This document shows positions 1 through 12,205 of a stretch of DNA of 64,000 bases, one piece after another (the first letter of the stretch is position 1; each line of letters starts with the position of its first letter). The DNA comes from Delphinus delphis (Eukaryota; Chordata; Mammalia; Artiodactyla; Delphinidae). Under the pieces are notes generated by a model. It was not told the DNA's origin. It worked only from the letters and a program-made list of their open reading frames with translations, and did not search any database. The stretch is from the NCBI RefSeq assembly GCF_949987515.2, contig NC_082683.1, positions 101,853,918-101,917,917 on the forward strand. Direction: 5' to 3'. Both the position numbers and the translations under genes were made by a program.

Positions 1-91
1 TATCCCAATACTACTATCTGAGGAGAGCTAATAATGTGGACAATAAACACCAAGACAAACAACAATTAAAAATAAAAGTAGGGTATGGGTA

Positions 92-259
92 GGGATTTCC
101 CTGGTGGTCCAGTGGTTAAGACTTCACCTTCCAGTGCAGGGGGTGAGGGTTTGATCCCTGGTCAGGGAACCAATATTCCACATGCCTTGGGACCAAAAAA
201 CCAAAACATAAAACAGAAGCAATATTGCAACAAACTCAATAAAGACTTAAAAAAAAAAA
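92..259 (+). mobile_element. CHR-type SINE
   Basis: A tRNA-derived SINE. The head reads CCTGGTGGTCCAGTGG (box A region) followed by GTTTGATCCCTGG (box B-like), then an AGAAGCAATATTGCAACAAA-type tail region and an A-run ending at 259. This is the older CHR form, which whales share with ruminants. Family assignment is from memory. No clean target duplication could be read. Confidence 0.85.
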
Positions 260-264
260 GTAAT

Positions 265-1060
265 GTGTGGGGGAACTGAGAACATGCAAGGAGAGGAGAA
301 TTAAAGTGTATATAAATTACCTCTTTACAGAGATAAGAGAACATATTGCATCCAAGAAAAAAGAACAGGGTGAAACAAAAAAGGAACATTCAGAGGCCAA
401 AAAGGAATTATTGGAAATTAAAAACAGCAGAAATAAAAAACTCAATAGTTAGTCTCTCAGGAAGTAGAGTAAAAAATCAAAAGGATTTTTAAAAATTGGA
501 AAGAAAAGAAAGCGAAATTAGAAGACTAGTCCAAGAAGTCCAATATATAAATAATAGGAGTTCTAGAGAGAGAACAAGAAAAAACAGAAAATGGGAAGAA
601 GATATTCACAAATGAAATGACTCCCCCATATTTCCCAGAGATAAAAAAAGACAAAAGTTTCCTGCTTAAAACAATGCATCAAATACCCAACATGTTGGAT
701 AATAATAGATCCATATTAAGGTACCTCACTGGACATTTTCAAAAAATTGGAGGAAATAGAGTCTACGAGATTCTAGAGAAAGAAAAAAGTCACATACAAA
801 GAATCAGAAGTGAGAATGGCTTTGGACTTCGCAATAGCATCAGTGGAAACAGAAAGAAGATGAGGCAATGCATTCAAAATTCTGAAAGGAAATGCTCTCC
901 AAACTAGAGTTCTATACCCAGCCAAATTATCCAAAAAGTACAAAGATAGAATAAAGACATCTTCAGACACCCAACGTCTCAAAAAATGTATTTCCCTTGC
1001 AACCTTACATGAGAAAGGGAAAGATAATAACAGGAGCAGAAGTTTCAACACAGGAGAGAA
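265..1060 (+). mobile_element. HAL1/L1-like LINE fragment
   Basis: A-rich sequence with short lysine/glutamate-rich frames and phrases typical of HAL1 or L1 ORF1-like elements, such as CTATACCCAGCCAAATTATCC and AGAATAAAGACATCTTCAGACA. All frames are broken. HAL1 (an L1 relative with only the first ORF) is the best guess. An old L1 5' region is the alternative. Confidence 0.55.
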
Positions 1061-1974
1061 GTATAAGTATTTCTAGGAGGATGGTACAAAAAAATCCCAG
1101 AATACATATTGTTAGAGGCAGAATATACATAGCAGTCATTTTTCTCTGACAGTTTTCCTGTAGAAAGGCCTCAGAAGCCTATGTGCTCAAGAAATAGTAA
1201 AGGGGTCTAGAGGGAATATGGGATGAAAACTCTGCCACAATAACCAGTAGTATCTGCTAAGCCTATAGTTGGTATGAAGCTCTTCAGCAGCTTGAAGTGT
1301 GAATAGGAATTCAGCTTTTAAATGTTCACTTCCCACTCTCTCCCAAATGATGTTCAGCTAAGGATGCTCTAACTTGGATTCCAAGATCACACTGGGATAC
1401 TCAGATGCTGTTTCCAAAGTAGGTCCTTTGTGCTGGCATAGTGGGTCCAGAGAGCAAAGCTTCTGTCCTTGGTTGCTCACTGTGCCAGAATCAGCACTCC
1501 TGTGGCAACCATCTAGGCCTCGCGTTGAGTTTACTGAGTTACTCTTGGGGATCCTTGGGCCCTTTACTGCCAGCTAACACCATTTGGAACCATCTCAATA
1601 ATTGGAAAGATTATAAGCATGTCAGGGTCTAGGACTTCTAGGTTCCCAGAGGTTCCTTGACTTCAAGCAAGGAAGTTTCTCCCTAGGGGTTTTTAAAAGA
1701 GTAGACTTTGTCAAACCCAGTAAAGTTCTTGTCATTTCTTTTCCCCTCTAGATAATGGGCGCCTATGAAGCTTACATTGAGGGAACACTCAAGTGACTTG
1801 AAAACAAAGATCTGCCCTCAGGGGACTTGCTGTCTCCACTCAGACAGATAACTGACCTATCAAAGGACAGTTTCTTTTGCTAAACTTCCGCCGAAGTTGG
1901 TACGGCTCTGCTCTCATAGAAAAGCTTTCGATGAAGTATGAGCCTTGCTAACTTTCTCCTCTGTATTAAGTTCT
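1061..1974. other. No gene or repeat recognised
   Basis: Mixed-composition sequence. Only short chance frames occur, and no splice-site pairs with coding potential or familiar repeats were seen. Confidence 0.5.
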
Positions 1975-2145
1975 TTGTATCCAAGACTTCTTCTAGACCA
2001 AGTTCTTTGAGGGCAGAATCCATAACAGAGGATTCTTTATATCCCCCGCCCCACACCCCCCAGTGACTAGTACGGTGCCTAGCACAGAGTAGCTGCTCAG
2101 TATATACTTACAGAGTGAACAAATGAATAAATAATTGAATTAACG
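1975..2145 (+). mobile_element. LINE2 3' end
   Basis: Resembles the LINE2 3' untranslated end: TTTGAGGGCAGAATCC, then GTGCCTAGCACAGAGTAG, then a short GAACAAATGAATAA tail. Heavily diverged. Confidence 0.6.
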
Positions 2146-2562
2146 CTGTCTCTTGAGACATCCAGGATGCATACGTCATGTTAGGATAAGGCGGTTCTGC
2201 CAGCTCCCAGAAAAATCAGATCCATGATGGAGTATTAAAATAAAATCTCATGGATCTGAATGTGAGGCAAGAAACCTTTTTTAAAATTAGTGACAATAGT
2301 ACATTATAGAAATTAATTTTATAGAAATGCACTTATTTTATATTCGAGAACTTACCTCAATTCAAACTAGACCAACCAGGGGTTCTATGATAGAAGTCTT
2401 AGTGGATAGGGAAGTGATCTGTTATTTACACGGTAATTGTTAACATATCAATAGATACTTCTGGAGTGTTGATGGTTCTTAAAAGCGGTGGTTCTTTTCA
2501 ATGTTTTAAGCATTCGTCATTGAATTGCATTTTATTTTAAAATACTATAAAAAAATACTATA
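2146..2562. other. No gene or repeat recognised
   Basis: AT-rich sequence between an L2 end and an L1. Nothing in it was recognised. Confidence 0.45.
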
Positions 2563-3165
2563 GGGCCAGAGCACTCGTGCACTGCAAGGGAATATAAATT
2601 GGCACAAACACTTTGGCAGCATCTACTAAAGCTGAACAAATATCAGCCTATTACCCTTCAGTACCATTCTTGGACATACACCCAACAGAATGAGTGCTCT
2701 GACCCCAATGTATGTAGCCAAGAACGTTCATGGCAGCACTATTTCTAATAGCCCCAGACTGGAAGAAGCCCTAGCATCTATCAACAGATAGAAAAACTGT
2801 GGTATATATTTACACAATGGACTACTTCACAGATTAAAAAAAAAGAACTTAAACCATTGTACACAACAAAAGACATATTGTTGAGAGAAAGAAATTAGAC
2901 AACAAAGAACATACACCAGGTGATCCTATTTATAAGAAGACCAAGAACAGGCAAAACTATGTAGCAGTAGAGGTCAGAATGATGGTTACTTCGATGTGGG
3001 ATACGGTCTGGGTGGGACCATGAGAGCCTTCAAGTGTGCTGCAAATATTTGTATGTTGGAATAGTGGTTTCATGGCTTTATACGTATGTAAGAATTCATC
3101 AAGCTGTACTATCTTTGTGTCCAGTAATTTACTGTATGTAAGTTATGCCTTAATTTAAAAAATAC
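2563..3165 (+). mobile_element. Old L1 3' region
   Basis: Sense-strand L1 ORF2 end and 3'UTR. It contains phrases such as GACATACACCCAACAGAATG, GGCAGCACTATTTCTAATAG and GAAAAACTGTGGTATATATT, and ends in TTAATTTAAAAAA. The reading frame is thoroughly broken, so this is an old mammalian L1. Confidence 0.75.
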
Positions 3166-3439
3166 TATGAAATTCAGTTCTATTAAAAAAAAATTAAAAG
3201 CTCCATGGATTACAACAAAAATGTTAAAGACAGAGTTCCTGCCCTGAAAGAGATACAAAATTAATTACAGAAGATAAAGATATACACTCAAATAACCATA
3301 ATGCAAAGCAGTGTCTGAAGACGGACGAGTGATCCAAATGGATGTCATAGGGTTGCAGAGAAGGAATGGAACAGGGAGGGAAAATTGACACATGAGAGCT
3401 GAGCTCCACTCTGAGCATCTTCCGCGTGCTTGATCCATC

Positions 3440-4795
3440 TATTTTCTCTCTCTCTTAAATCTCCTTAACAGTCTGTTTCTGATTATGTTCAAGTCTCCTC
3501 TACTGAACTTTCCCCCTTGGTTCATCCTCCAAGCTCTCTCCTTCCCTTCCTAGCTGCGTTTCTGGGTGGAATAGTCTACCTGCTGTCACCACTTCCTGCC
3601 TTTCATTCACTCCTTGACCCACTGCCTTCTGGCTTCTCCCCGCATCTCCCACAGAATCTTCTTCCACCTGGTCAGCAATAAGGACCCAGGTCCTAATTGC
3701 CAGGTCTAATGGCTTCTCTTCAGTCCTTATATTCCTTGACCTCTGCATCATTTGACACATCATTTGACACTTCCCCTTTCTTCAGAAATCACCCTTCCTT
3801 TGTTTTCTGAGAAGCCTGTCTCTTCCCACCTCTTTGCTTGCTCTCCTTGGGGAGTTCACTTTCCTCTGCCCTCAGTGTTCTGTGGCGCAGCACCCTCAGT
3901 TGACTGCTCTGTCCACGTTTGGACTCTCCCTTGGCAAACTTTCATCTCCACCTGCTGATGCCCCTGGGACCGGGGATCTCTAGCCCACATCTCTCTCTGG
4001 GACTTGGATCTCTATATATACACCAGCTGACGGGTATCTCAGTTTGACTGCCTCATACAGAAAGCAAGTGCAGCATATCAAACTTAATCGTTATCTTCTC
4101 CGTCACATTCTTCCCTTAGCATTCAGTTACCATTCAATGATACCTCCATCCACTCAAAGAAATCATGAGGTCGTTCCCAAACGCCCCCTTTCTCTCCCTC
4201 CCCCTTATGCCCGTTGATCTTACCTTTGGCCCAGCCTCAGGGCTTTGTTTCGGTCCCCAGTCATTGCTCTCCTGCAAATCACCTTACTCCCGTCATTGCT
4301 TCTAGCTTCATCCTCATCTAGGTCATCCCATGATCTCCCTACGGTTAGAATCTGATTATACACTTCCCAGCTTCCCTTCAAAAATCAGCGCCCCGCTCCT
4401 TAGCCTGGACCACCACCCTCAGTGTCTTCTATCCAGAATCCCCTCCTTCCCATTTGTCTCAGGTGGCCTGAGCTCCCCCTGTAGTGACTTTGAGCATTTC
4501 AAATGTTCTACACTCTCCTGTCTGCGTGAATCCCGGTTCCCCTTCTCACATTCACCAGGGAACCCCTGGCAGTCCTTCGAATCCTGACTCCTGCAGATAG
4601 AGATGGATGGACCCCCTGTTTTTCCTGTTCTCATAACACCCACAATATGAGAGCCGTTTCCCTGTTTTCCCCACCGGCCTACCTCTCAGAAGACAGATAT
4701 TTTTATGTCTTATTCATCTTTGTATTCAAAGCACATGGCTCAGTGTTAGTGCTCAAAATATTTGTTGCATAAATAAGTAAACGTTCAGTCCTCAG
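3440..4795 (+). mobile_element. LINE2 (L2), about 1.3 kb of 3' portion
   Basis: A long pyrimidine-rich stretch that follows the L2 consensus in order: a remnant of the reverse transcriptase end (TTCCTTGACCTCTGCATCATTTG), then the L2 3' region (CATATCAAACTTAATCGTTATC), then the terminal part ending in TCATCTTTGTATTCAAAGC and CTCAAAATATTTGTTG. It is one of the longer ancient elements here. No intact frame remains. Confidence 0.65.
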
Positions 4796-5960
4796 GTATA
4801 TAGACTTTTTTGCCTCAAAGATACATAGCTCAGCAACTGCATTTCTAGCATCGTCACTGTTTCTATTTCTGAATCTAATTGCTATTGCACAGAACTGTTC
4901 AGGGCAGAAACTGCAGTAAGTGGAATGGTCCAGCAACTCAATTCCAATGCAAACACTCCATGCTCTTATGAAATTGCTTCAGTCTTAAAAGGGTGTAGGC
5001 CTTTGGGATTTTAGACAAGAAAAGAAATGACAGTGAGGTCTGCTGCCTGGGAGATTCTTATGCCACTGTTGAAAGTCCCCTCTCTCCAGGATTGCTACCC
5101 CCTTTCTCCCCCAGTTCAGATGAATGACACTGAAAAAATCACAAATCTAAGAAATTTAGGACATTCTCATGGGCATAGGAATTGCTGCACGGATCAGAAC
5201 CCAAGGCCCAAGGGGACAGAGTTCTCCTTCTTTAAGTCCTGCCAAATGCTGGATGTCCTTCCTGGTGGCAAGGTCAGGGGACACCCCACGCAGAGATCAG
5301 CCAACCATGAATTTGCCTGAAAGTTCGTTTGATGTCCTTTCTATGCTTACACTCAGCTCCCTCTTGGGTAATGAATTCTGTGAGTTTATTACTTGCTGGA
5401 AATGAAATACATTCCTTTCACGTAACCTAAAAGTCCTCTTGCTCCAATGTCACCAACCCCTTCCTGGACCTACGCTGCTGGGATTGGGTGAACAAGGACT
5501 TGCTCCCAAGTCCTGTGCGTCCCTGGGGACTTTATGGACCTCTCAGCAGCCCCTCTCAGCCTTCACTTTCCAGACTGAAGGAAATATATAATGTCTGGAA
5601 GAAGGCCCTGAACATAATAAATATTGAATGATGATTATGGAGCTGAATGATAAGAGCTGCCTTTAAATGGGGATTCAAATTCTTGCCACGAATCTGAGAT
5701 GTGAGAATTAACCATTGCCAAACAGAGTCGAGATCAAACAAATGAGAGGGCTGAGGTCCCCCTTGGTGTAGGGCAAGGTTCATTGTTCCCAGACCTTCCC
5801 CCAGTTGTTTCCGTTTCGAAGCAAAAACAGTCCCTTTGTGTGTGTGGCAGCCAGCATTTGTGAGATGGCTGGGCACTGCTGAACCTTTCTGAGGATGGTA
5901 CTCTTGCTTAGGGATGATTGCTCTCCCATTAGGAGGAGGAAGGAGAGAAGGAAGATCTGA
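4796..5960. other. Unique sequence, nothing recognised
   Basis: No repeat, RNA gene or exon could be supported. The open frames overlap on opposite strands and show no family motif. Confidence 0.45.
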
Positions 5961-5974
5961 GAGAGAAAGAGGAA

Positions 5975-6180
5975 ACCTACTAAATGCCCAGTTCCTATTT
6001 TATGCCAGGCCGTGTTCTAGGTGGTTTGCATAGGTCATGTCCCTCAGCCTTTACCATGATCCTATGAAGGGGACCGGGCTCCGTATTGTACAGATGAGGA
6101 AAGGAAGGCTCCAGGAGGCTGGGGAACCTGTCCAGGATGCTAGAAGCAGTAGGTCTGGACTTCAAAGCCAGGCCTGTTGG
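5975..6180 (-). mobile_element. MIR SINE
   Basis: Reverse-complement MIR: TTTATGCCAGGCCGTGTTCTAGG, then GTACAGATGAGGAAAGGAAGGCTC, then GTCTGGACTTCAAAGCCAGG. These match the antisense of the MIR tail, core and tRNA-related part in order. Confidence 0.7.
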
Positions 6181-6751
6181 AGCCCAGAGCCGTTTGTGTT
6201 AATGGTACTGCCCTAGGCCCCCTACCTAGAGGACTGTGCGGCCCAATGTGACCCCTGCCCCCACAGAGGCACGGCTTTTGCCCCTGCTCAGGGCAACAGC
6301 CCAGTTCCCCTTCTTGCCTTTTCCATCTTCTGCAGACTTTTATGGCCGGAGCCCACCCAGGCCTGCAGGTGCTCCATGAGCCGGCCGGGTGCCCCCCCGC
6401 TTTCTTTTTCCTCCTCTTATCTCCTCGCAGGAAGCACAGGAACAAGATGGCAGCAGTGACTCACGGCTAGAAGAATACAGTCCTGAGTGGGGGCAGCCTG
6501 AGTGGCGTAGCTGGATTCTCTAACAATGGAAGAATGTCCCCTGAGCTTCTGAGGGTCATTACCATTCACTGCTATAAAACAAAGGCAGAGAAAGGACAGC
6601 AGCCAGCAGTGGGTGTGGGAGTGCAGGCTGAGGAGAACAGGAATAGAGACCACAGAACTTTCCAGGGTGAAAAGGGAAGAATAAAGGGGACTGGAGACTT
6701 TTCTTTGCCTATAATTTGAGCTGTTGGTAATGATAGAGAAATCCCAGGTGT
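6181..6751. other. Unique sequence, nothing recognised
   Basis: Locally GC-rich. It includes CAAGATGGCAGCAG near 6444, which resembles a YY1 site, but with no promoter context or CpG island. Confidence 0.4.
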
Positions 6752-6992
6752 TTGTTTAATTTTTATTGAAGTATAGTTAATTTACAGTGTTGTGTTAATT
6801 TCTGCTGTACAGCAAAGTGATTCACTTATACATATATATACATTTTTTTCGTATTCTTTTCCATTACGGTTTATCATGGGATATTGAATATAGTTCTCTG
6901 TGCTATACAGTATGACCTTGTGGTTTACCCATTCTATACATAATAGCTTACATCTGCTAACCCCAAACTCCCACGCCATCCCTCCCCCAACC
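6752..6992 (-). mobile_element. L1 3'UTR fragment
   Basis: Antisense of the artiodactyl/cetacean L1 3' end: TTTATTGAAGTATAGTTAATT, then TACAGCAAAGTGATTCAC, then GATATTGAATATAGTTCTCTG. It is 5'-truncated and non-coding. Confidence 0.85.
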
Positions 6993-7487
6993 CAAGTGTT
7001 TCTTATTTAGCAGATTAACCTGGACTTAACACATGATGAATGGTCTCCACATTATAGGCCAGGCATGTGGAAGCCCCCAAGTTTCAACGGTTTAACCTGT
7101 GAAATGTATGAGGAAGTCTGCCCAAGGACAGACTTTATAAGGCTGCTGGGTCCTGACCCCAGGTGGCTTCATGCTTCTGCTAAGTAACAGATGAGGTTTG
7201 TCCCTCTGCTTCCTCTTCCCCTTCCTCCAGGCTCACCCAGGACCTGACCATTGGGCTCCCCCCACAGACTGCTGTCCAGACAGCTCTGCCCGCCTGTGTT
7301 CCTGCACCAGGCCTCAGGGGTGCCCACCCTGCCCCTGGGCGATATGGCAGAAGCATGACCAGATTCTAAGATGGGGGAAGGAGCCTCAGGTGGGTAGGCC
7401 AGAGGATGAGGCCTGAGACTTTGATTGGAAGGGCAGCAAATACCTCAAAGGGTACCATCATTCTTGAATGTTTCACTGTTTGACCAC
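6993..7487. other. Unique sequence, nothing recognised
   Basis: No family or exon could be identified. A CCTTCCTCCAG stretch near 7221-7231 resembles a splice acceptor but no supporting frame or donor was found. Confidence 0.4.
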
Positions 7488-7871
7488 TGCTATGGACTGA
7501 GTTTATCCCCCCGACCCCCAAATTCATATGTTGAAGTCCTAACCCCCCAGTGTGACTGTGTTTGGAGATAGTGCCTATAAGGAGGTATTTAGCATTCAAT
7601 GAGGCCATGAGGGTGGAGCCCTCATCTGTTAGGATCAGTGCCCTGATAGCAAGAGTTACCAGACAACTTGCTTCCCCTCTCTCTGCCATGTGAAGACACA
7701 GCAAGGAGGTAGCTCTGTCTGCAAGCTGGGAAGAGAGCTCTCACCAGAAACTAAATTGGCTGGCATCTTGGTCTTGGACTTCCAGCCTCTAGAACTGTGA
7801 GAAGTAAATGTCTGCTGTTTAAGCTACCCAGACTGTTGTATTTGTTACGGCAGCTGGTGCTGACTAATACA
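7488..7871 (+). mobile_element. MaLR LTR (MLT1/MST type)
   Basis: A near-complete LTR starting TGCTATGGACTGA and ending GACTAATACA. The internal order is typical of the family: TATGTTGAAGTCCTAACC, TGAGGCCATGAGGGTGGAG, CTGCCATGTGAAGACACAGC and AGAACTGTGAGAAGTAAAT. The flanking 5-mers ACCAC and ATCAC agree at 4 of 5 bases, which fits a decayed 5-bp target duplication of an ERVL-MaLR element. Solo LTR; no internal region is seen. Confidence 0.9.
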
Positions 7872-10800
7872 ATCACTAAGGTGTCATTGGCTAGCTGAGC
7901 AGGCTGACCCTCAGTTTCCCTCTGCTTCTGGCAATGAATTTTCACTCCAGTGTAAGTAACCATCGTGTTACAATATCACCTTGTAAAAATGATCGCAAAG
8001 GTGCCACTCATGGAGAATTTGCTCATGGGAGGAAATCCTCTGCCTCGTCCCTCCCAGACCGTGCCTCTGGTGAAGCCTGGAAGCCCAGGTTGGGCTGCAG
8101 CAGACAAGTCGCTGCCCTGGGGGGAAAAGGGGTGCCCTGGAAACTGCCGACATTCTGGCCATGGCAGTAGCATCCCCTGGGACTCTGGCCCTGTCTCACT
8201 GCACCCCACTGTCCAGGCTGGTATTGTGCCAGCACTAGGGCGCTGACAGTGCTCCCCAGACAGCCAACTCATGGGCCACCAACTTTGTGTCCCTCTCTGA
8301 AAGATCCTGAAAGCTAAGGCAACTCACAAGGATTCCAAGTTTCCTAAGAAAATGCAGTTTTATCCAGGCCTTAAGGAACTCAATGGATGAAAAAGCTAGC
8401 TTTCCAAACTGGGTGTGATTTATAAAAATACTCTCAACTGAAGTCCTTTCAACTAGGCCTTGCTTCCTAACAAAAATACAAGGCTTCAAAATTTTTGTAT
8501 TTTTACTTGAATTCCTCAAACACATTCATCTTCTGTGAAACAAAGGTACACGTGGATTTGAAATAAGTATCGGAGTTGATTTTGGGAGGACGAGTCTGCC
8601 TTGGGCCCCAGGAATGGCTGGTTAGGCCCCAGGGCAACTACCCGGAGAGAATGAGGGAAGGGTGGGAGTTGGGGAGGGTGGGGCACACAGGGAGCCTGAC
8701 GTTCACCCTTCCTGGTTCTAGCGAGGTAACCCCTCAGTAACCTTCCGATGTCATTTGAGCCCCATGTCTCCAATTCCAGCAGTAACCATGAGTGTTTCTG
8801 ACCACTCGGCAACGCTGAGGCCTTTCCCCAGCTTCTGCTTTTGGCCATTAACGTGCTAACCTGAGACCCTGATACTGCACTCCCATCGCCCCGTGGCCCA
8901 GAGGCACCACGCGACCCACCCAGATGTGTTCTGCACACCTTCTCATCACAGAAGCACACTTGCAGAGACCCTCCCTCAGCCTCTGTGAGAGTGTTGTGTG
9001 AACTGGCACTTGGAACCCTGCCATTTTCTCCTTGGATCCCAGACACGAATAAGAATAAAGCCTGCTTCCACGCCTAGGACGTTTCTGAGCTCCAGTGCCC
9101 ACAACATTTCTTGGGACTGAGAATGCAAGTCTGTCATAATGGTATTTGCAGAGCCAGAGACTGTATTTAAGGCTTCAAGAGGATGCTTATTATAACCCTG
9201 TCTTGGACTGTCATGCCAAAAACACTACATGAAGAGTCTTTTTCAAGGAAATTTGCCAGGGAAAGCAGAATGCATCTGATCACAGAAGAATTGTTTTGGG
9301 TTGGTTTCAAGCTGTAGAGTCTGGGGGAGAAAGAAGTTTTCCTGGAGGCTGCCCTGGGGGAGAGGAGTCCACACAGAGCTGTGCGTTGTGTGACTCAAGG
9401 GGCTGCCATCCAGAGAAATTATGATGGGAATGGTACCCCCTTGGAGTGAACACTTGGCAGCCCTGATGCCACCCAGAGGAAGTGGGCAACTGTGGAAGAC
9501 CCTGAAACCTGAATTCAAGATTAATGACAAGGGAAACAGGTGCTTCAGGGGCTAGCCGAGTGTTCTGAGCTCTTCCCAGGGGGAGAGCAATGAGGCAATC
9601 AGGCAGACACCCAAGCCTGGCGCATACAGCTCCCAAAGGAATCATGTTGGGGTGGGAGGAACAGAGGCACTTTCACTCCAGTGAAGTTCCCATTTTCTAA
9701 AACCACTTTTAAACCCATTTTCATGACTCAATGGTCAAAAGTTATCCTGCCATTTTGAATTTCTCCTTTTAAAAAAACTCATAATGCAATTTGAGAAATT
9801 GCATTCCACATCACTAGTATCACTGTTAATATTAATTGCCACATTTAAAAATACTTAAACCACTGTATCTTTTCCTCTTTTATCTGCTATTACTTTGCCT
9901 ATGGGGAGGGAAGGAAGTGACGTGCACACAGTCCTTTCTAGGAGGACTGTTCTGGAAGTGGTATAGGGATGGGTGGGGGAGAACCAGCAACAGGGAGACT
10001 GCTTGGTCAGCGAACATTTATTGGACACTTGCTATGTGTCAGCTGTATAAAGATGGTTTTGGCTTCTATGTCGTTTTAGAGTCCTCCATGAAGCAGACAC
10101 CAAAGCAGAATGTGATGTGCAAGAAACTTACTGGGGGAAATGCTAATGAAAGCTTAAAGGACGAAAGAGCAGGGGCAGGTGGGGAGAGTCTTCAGACGTG
10201 ATGCACGTCTGACACCTGTGAAAGGAGAGCAGGAAGGAAGAGCATCAGACGCCATGCAGGTCCGAGAAGGTCTCAGCCAGGCCGACAGAGAGCTTCCCAA
10301 GCCAAGGCTGCCAGTTGGAGGAGCCCCTTTTGGGGCAGGAACAGACCAGCCCCAGTACCTGCAGTGTACTCGCTGGCTGAGGACAGACTGGAAGAAACGG
10401 GAACGCCATGGTGGATATAAAAGGCAGCGGCTGGAGGCTGTCGGCCAGTTACGTTTCCGACAGCAGGAGTTTTGGAAGGAGATCTGAGTGGAGCACCTCC
10501 ATGGCTGACACAGCCTTCCAGGAGCTCTCAGTTTAGGCAGATAAATGTAGGCATCACAGCTATAGTCCAAGCCCACACACTAGCCCTTTGGGGTTAGATG
10601 TCTGTTCCACGTTTGGTCAGCCACAGCCTGGGTTGTAGGCAAAACCCACGGTGTGGAGCTTGGCCGCTTAGCTGGGGAGGGCTGTGATGCATGGGTGGGC
10701 ACCACCCGCGGTCCCAGGCCAGCAGGGAGATGGTTGATATAACACAGTTAGGTACAAGATGCAGTGGCAGGAAGGTGGAAAACTAACTGCTTATGAAGGA

Positions 10801-10884
10801 GAGGCGAGAGACAGGTTCAGGCTACAGGGATGTGGCAGTTGGGTTTTAGGGCATGACTAGAATTTATCACGTACGCAGGAGGAG
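7872..10884. other. Mostly unique sequence
   Basis: About 3 kb without a recognisable gene. Overlapping open frames lie on both strands around 7.95-9.1 kb and 10.1-10.6 kb, the longest being 176 codons on the minus strand at 8516-9046. They lack known domains and overlap open frames on the opposite strand, which suggests chance. A short stretch near 10010-10055 (AACATTTATTGGACACTTGC) looks like an antisense L2 or MIR end. Confidence 0.45.
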
Positions 10885-11110
10885 ATGCAGTGGAATCTGT
10901 CTCACTGAAACCTGGATTCACATCCTGGCTCAGCCACTTATCAGCTGTGTGACCTTGGGTAAGTCTCTTAACCTTTTTTAAGCCTCAGTTTCTTCATCTG
11001 TAAAATGGAGATAACAGTTGCACCAATTTTACCGAATTGTTACGTTGATGTGCGTGAATTCGTTAGCAGAGTGCCTGACCTACGGTATGTGATCAATAAA
11101 TAGTAACAGT
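10885..11110 (+). mobile_element. MIR SINE
   Basis: A well-preserved sense MIR: TGGCTCAGCCACTTATCAGC, then GTGACCTTGGGTAAGTC, then CAGTTTCTTCATCTGTAAAATG, with a GATCAATAAATAGTAA tail. Confidence 0.9.
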
Positions 11111-11159
11111 GTCGTTACCATTGGTAACGATGTCGTCAGTATTGCTGACATCCTAGACA

Positions 11160-11460
11160 GTGGGAACAGCTTGCCCAAAGGTGGGAGAGGATGAAGGGCA
11201 GCCAGTCCAGGGAGTCGGTGGTTCTCTGTGGCTGGTGAAGGGAAGGTTGGTAGAAGACAAGGTTGGGGAAATGGGCCCATCAGATGAAAAGCCTCGTGAG
11301 CTGTGTAAGATATTTCGGGTCTCACACCAGGTGATGAGATGCTATGAAAGGACGTTACACAGGTAGGGAAAGGATCAGATGTGCATGTTTAAGATTCCTT
11401 TCTGGCAGCAGGGCGTTCGGTGGATTAGAGGGAGACGAGACTGGAGGGGGGAGGTGGGTT
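11160..11460 (-). mobile_element. LINE2 fragment (part 1)
   Basis: Antisense L2, recognised from AGCCTCGTGAGCTGTG and the AAGGATCAGATGTGC-TTTAAGATTCC order. It continues at 11852 after a SINE insertion. Confidence 0.5.
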
Positions 11461-11851
11461 ATGAGGCTCTTTTAAAAAATAATTAATTAATTCTTACATT
11501 TTGGCTGTGTTGGGTCTCTGTTGCTGCGTGTGGGCTTTCTCTAGTTGCGGCAAGCGGGGGCTACTCTTTGTTGCGGTGCGCGGGCTTCTCATTGTCGTGG
11601 TTTCTCTTGTTGCGGAGCACGGCCTCTAGGCGCGCGGGCTTCAGTAGTTGTGGCTCACGGGCTCTAGAGCGCGGGCTCAGTAGTTGTGGCGCACGGCCTC
11701 TAGGCGCGCGGGCTTCAGTAGTTGTGGCGCACGGGATTAGTTGCCCCACGGCATGTAGGATCTTCCCGGACCAGGGCTCGAACCCGTGTTCCCTGCATTG
11801 GCAAGGGGATTCTTAACCACTGCGTCACCAGGGAAGTCCCATGAGGCTCTT
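11461..11851 (-). mobile_element. CHR SINE with perfect 11-bp target duplication
   Basis: A full-length minus-strand CHR SINE at 11472-11840. It runs from a T-rich tail through TTGGCTGTGTTGGGTCTC and several CAGTAGTTGTGG units to the tRNA-like head (GGGCTCGAACCCGTG and CACCAGGGAAGTCCC). Identical ATGAGGCTCTT copies at 11461-11471 and 11841-11851 are the target-site duplication. It splits an older L2. Confidence 0.95.
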
Positions 11852-12205
11852 ATATTAATCCAAGCAAAGGATCAAAGGACCCGAGGGAGAGAAGAGAAGC
11901 AGGTTTAAAAGATATATTTAGGAGGAAGAACCAATAAGCTATGGCCACAATTTGTACGTGGTGGGGAGGGAGGCGTCTTGGGTGAGGAGGGTGCTTGGGT
12001 GGATGGAGCCCCAGTGCACCCAATAGCAACCCTGAGACAGGCGCAAGTGATCAAGGGTGGCTGGGGGGAGACAAGAGAGGTGAGTTGGGGGTGTTGAATT
12101 TGAAGGGCCTGTTGGACTTCCCAGTGGGTCTATTGGGCAGACAGTTGGATGAATGGATCTGGGGCTCAGATGAGAGGTCTGGGGCCCCTTGGAGACTGTG
12201 GCCAC
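11852..12205 (-). mobile_element. LINE2 fragment (part 2)
   Basis: The L2 antisense continues beyond the SINE. GTTGAATTTGAAGGGCCTG, then GGGCAGACAGTTGGATG, then GGCTCAGATGAGAGGTCTGG follow the L2 antisense order. Confidence 0.55.

Noticed and set aside
8516..9046. 176-codon minus-strand open frame
   Set aside because: No domain, overlapped by other frames on the same strand, no promoter or splice support. Fits chance in GC-moderate DNA.
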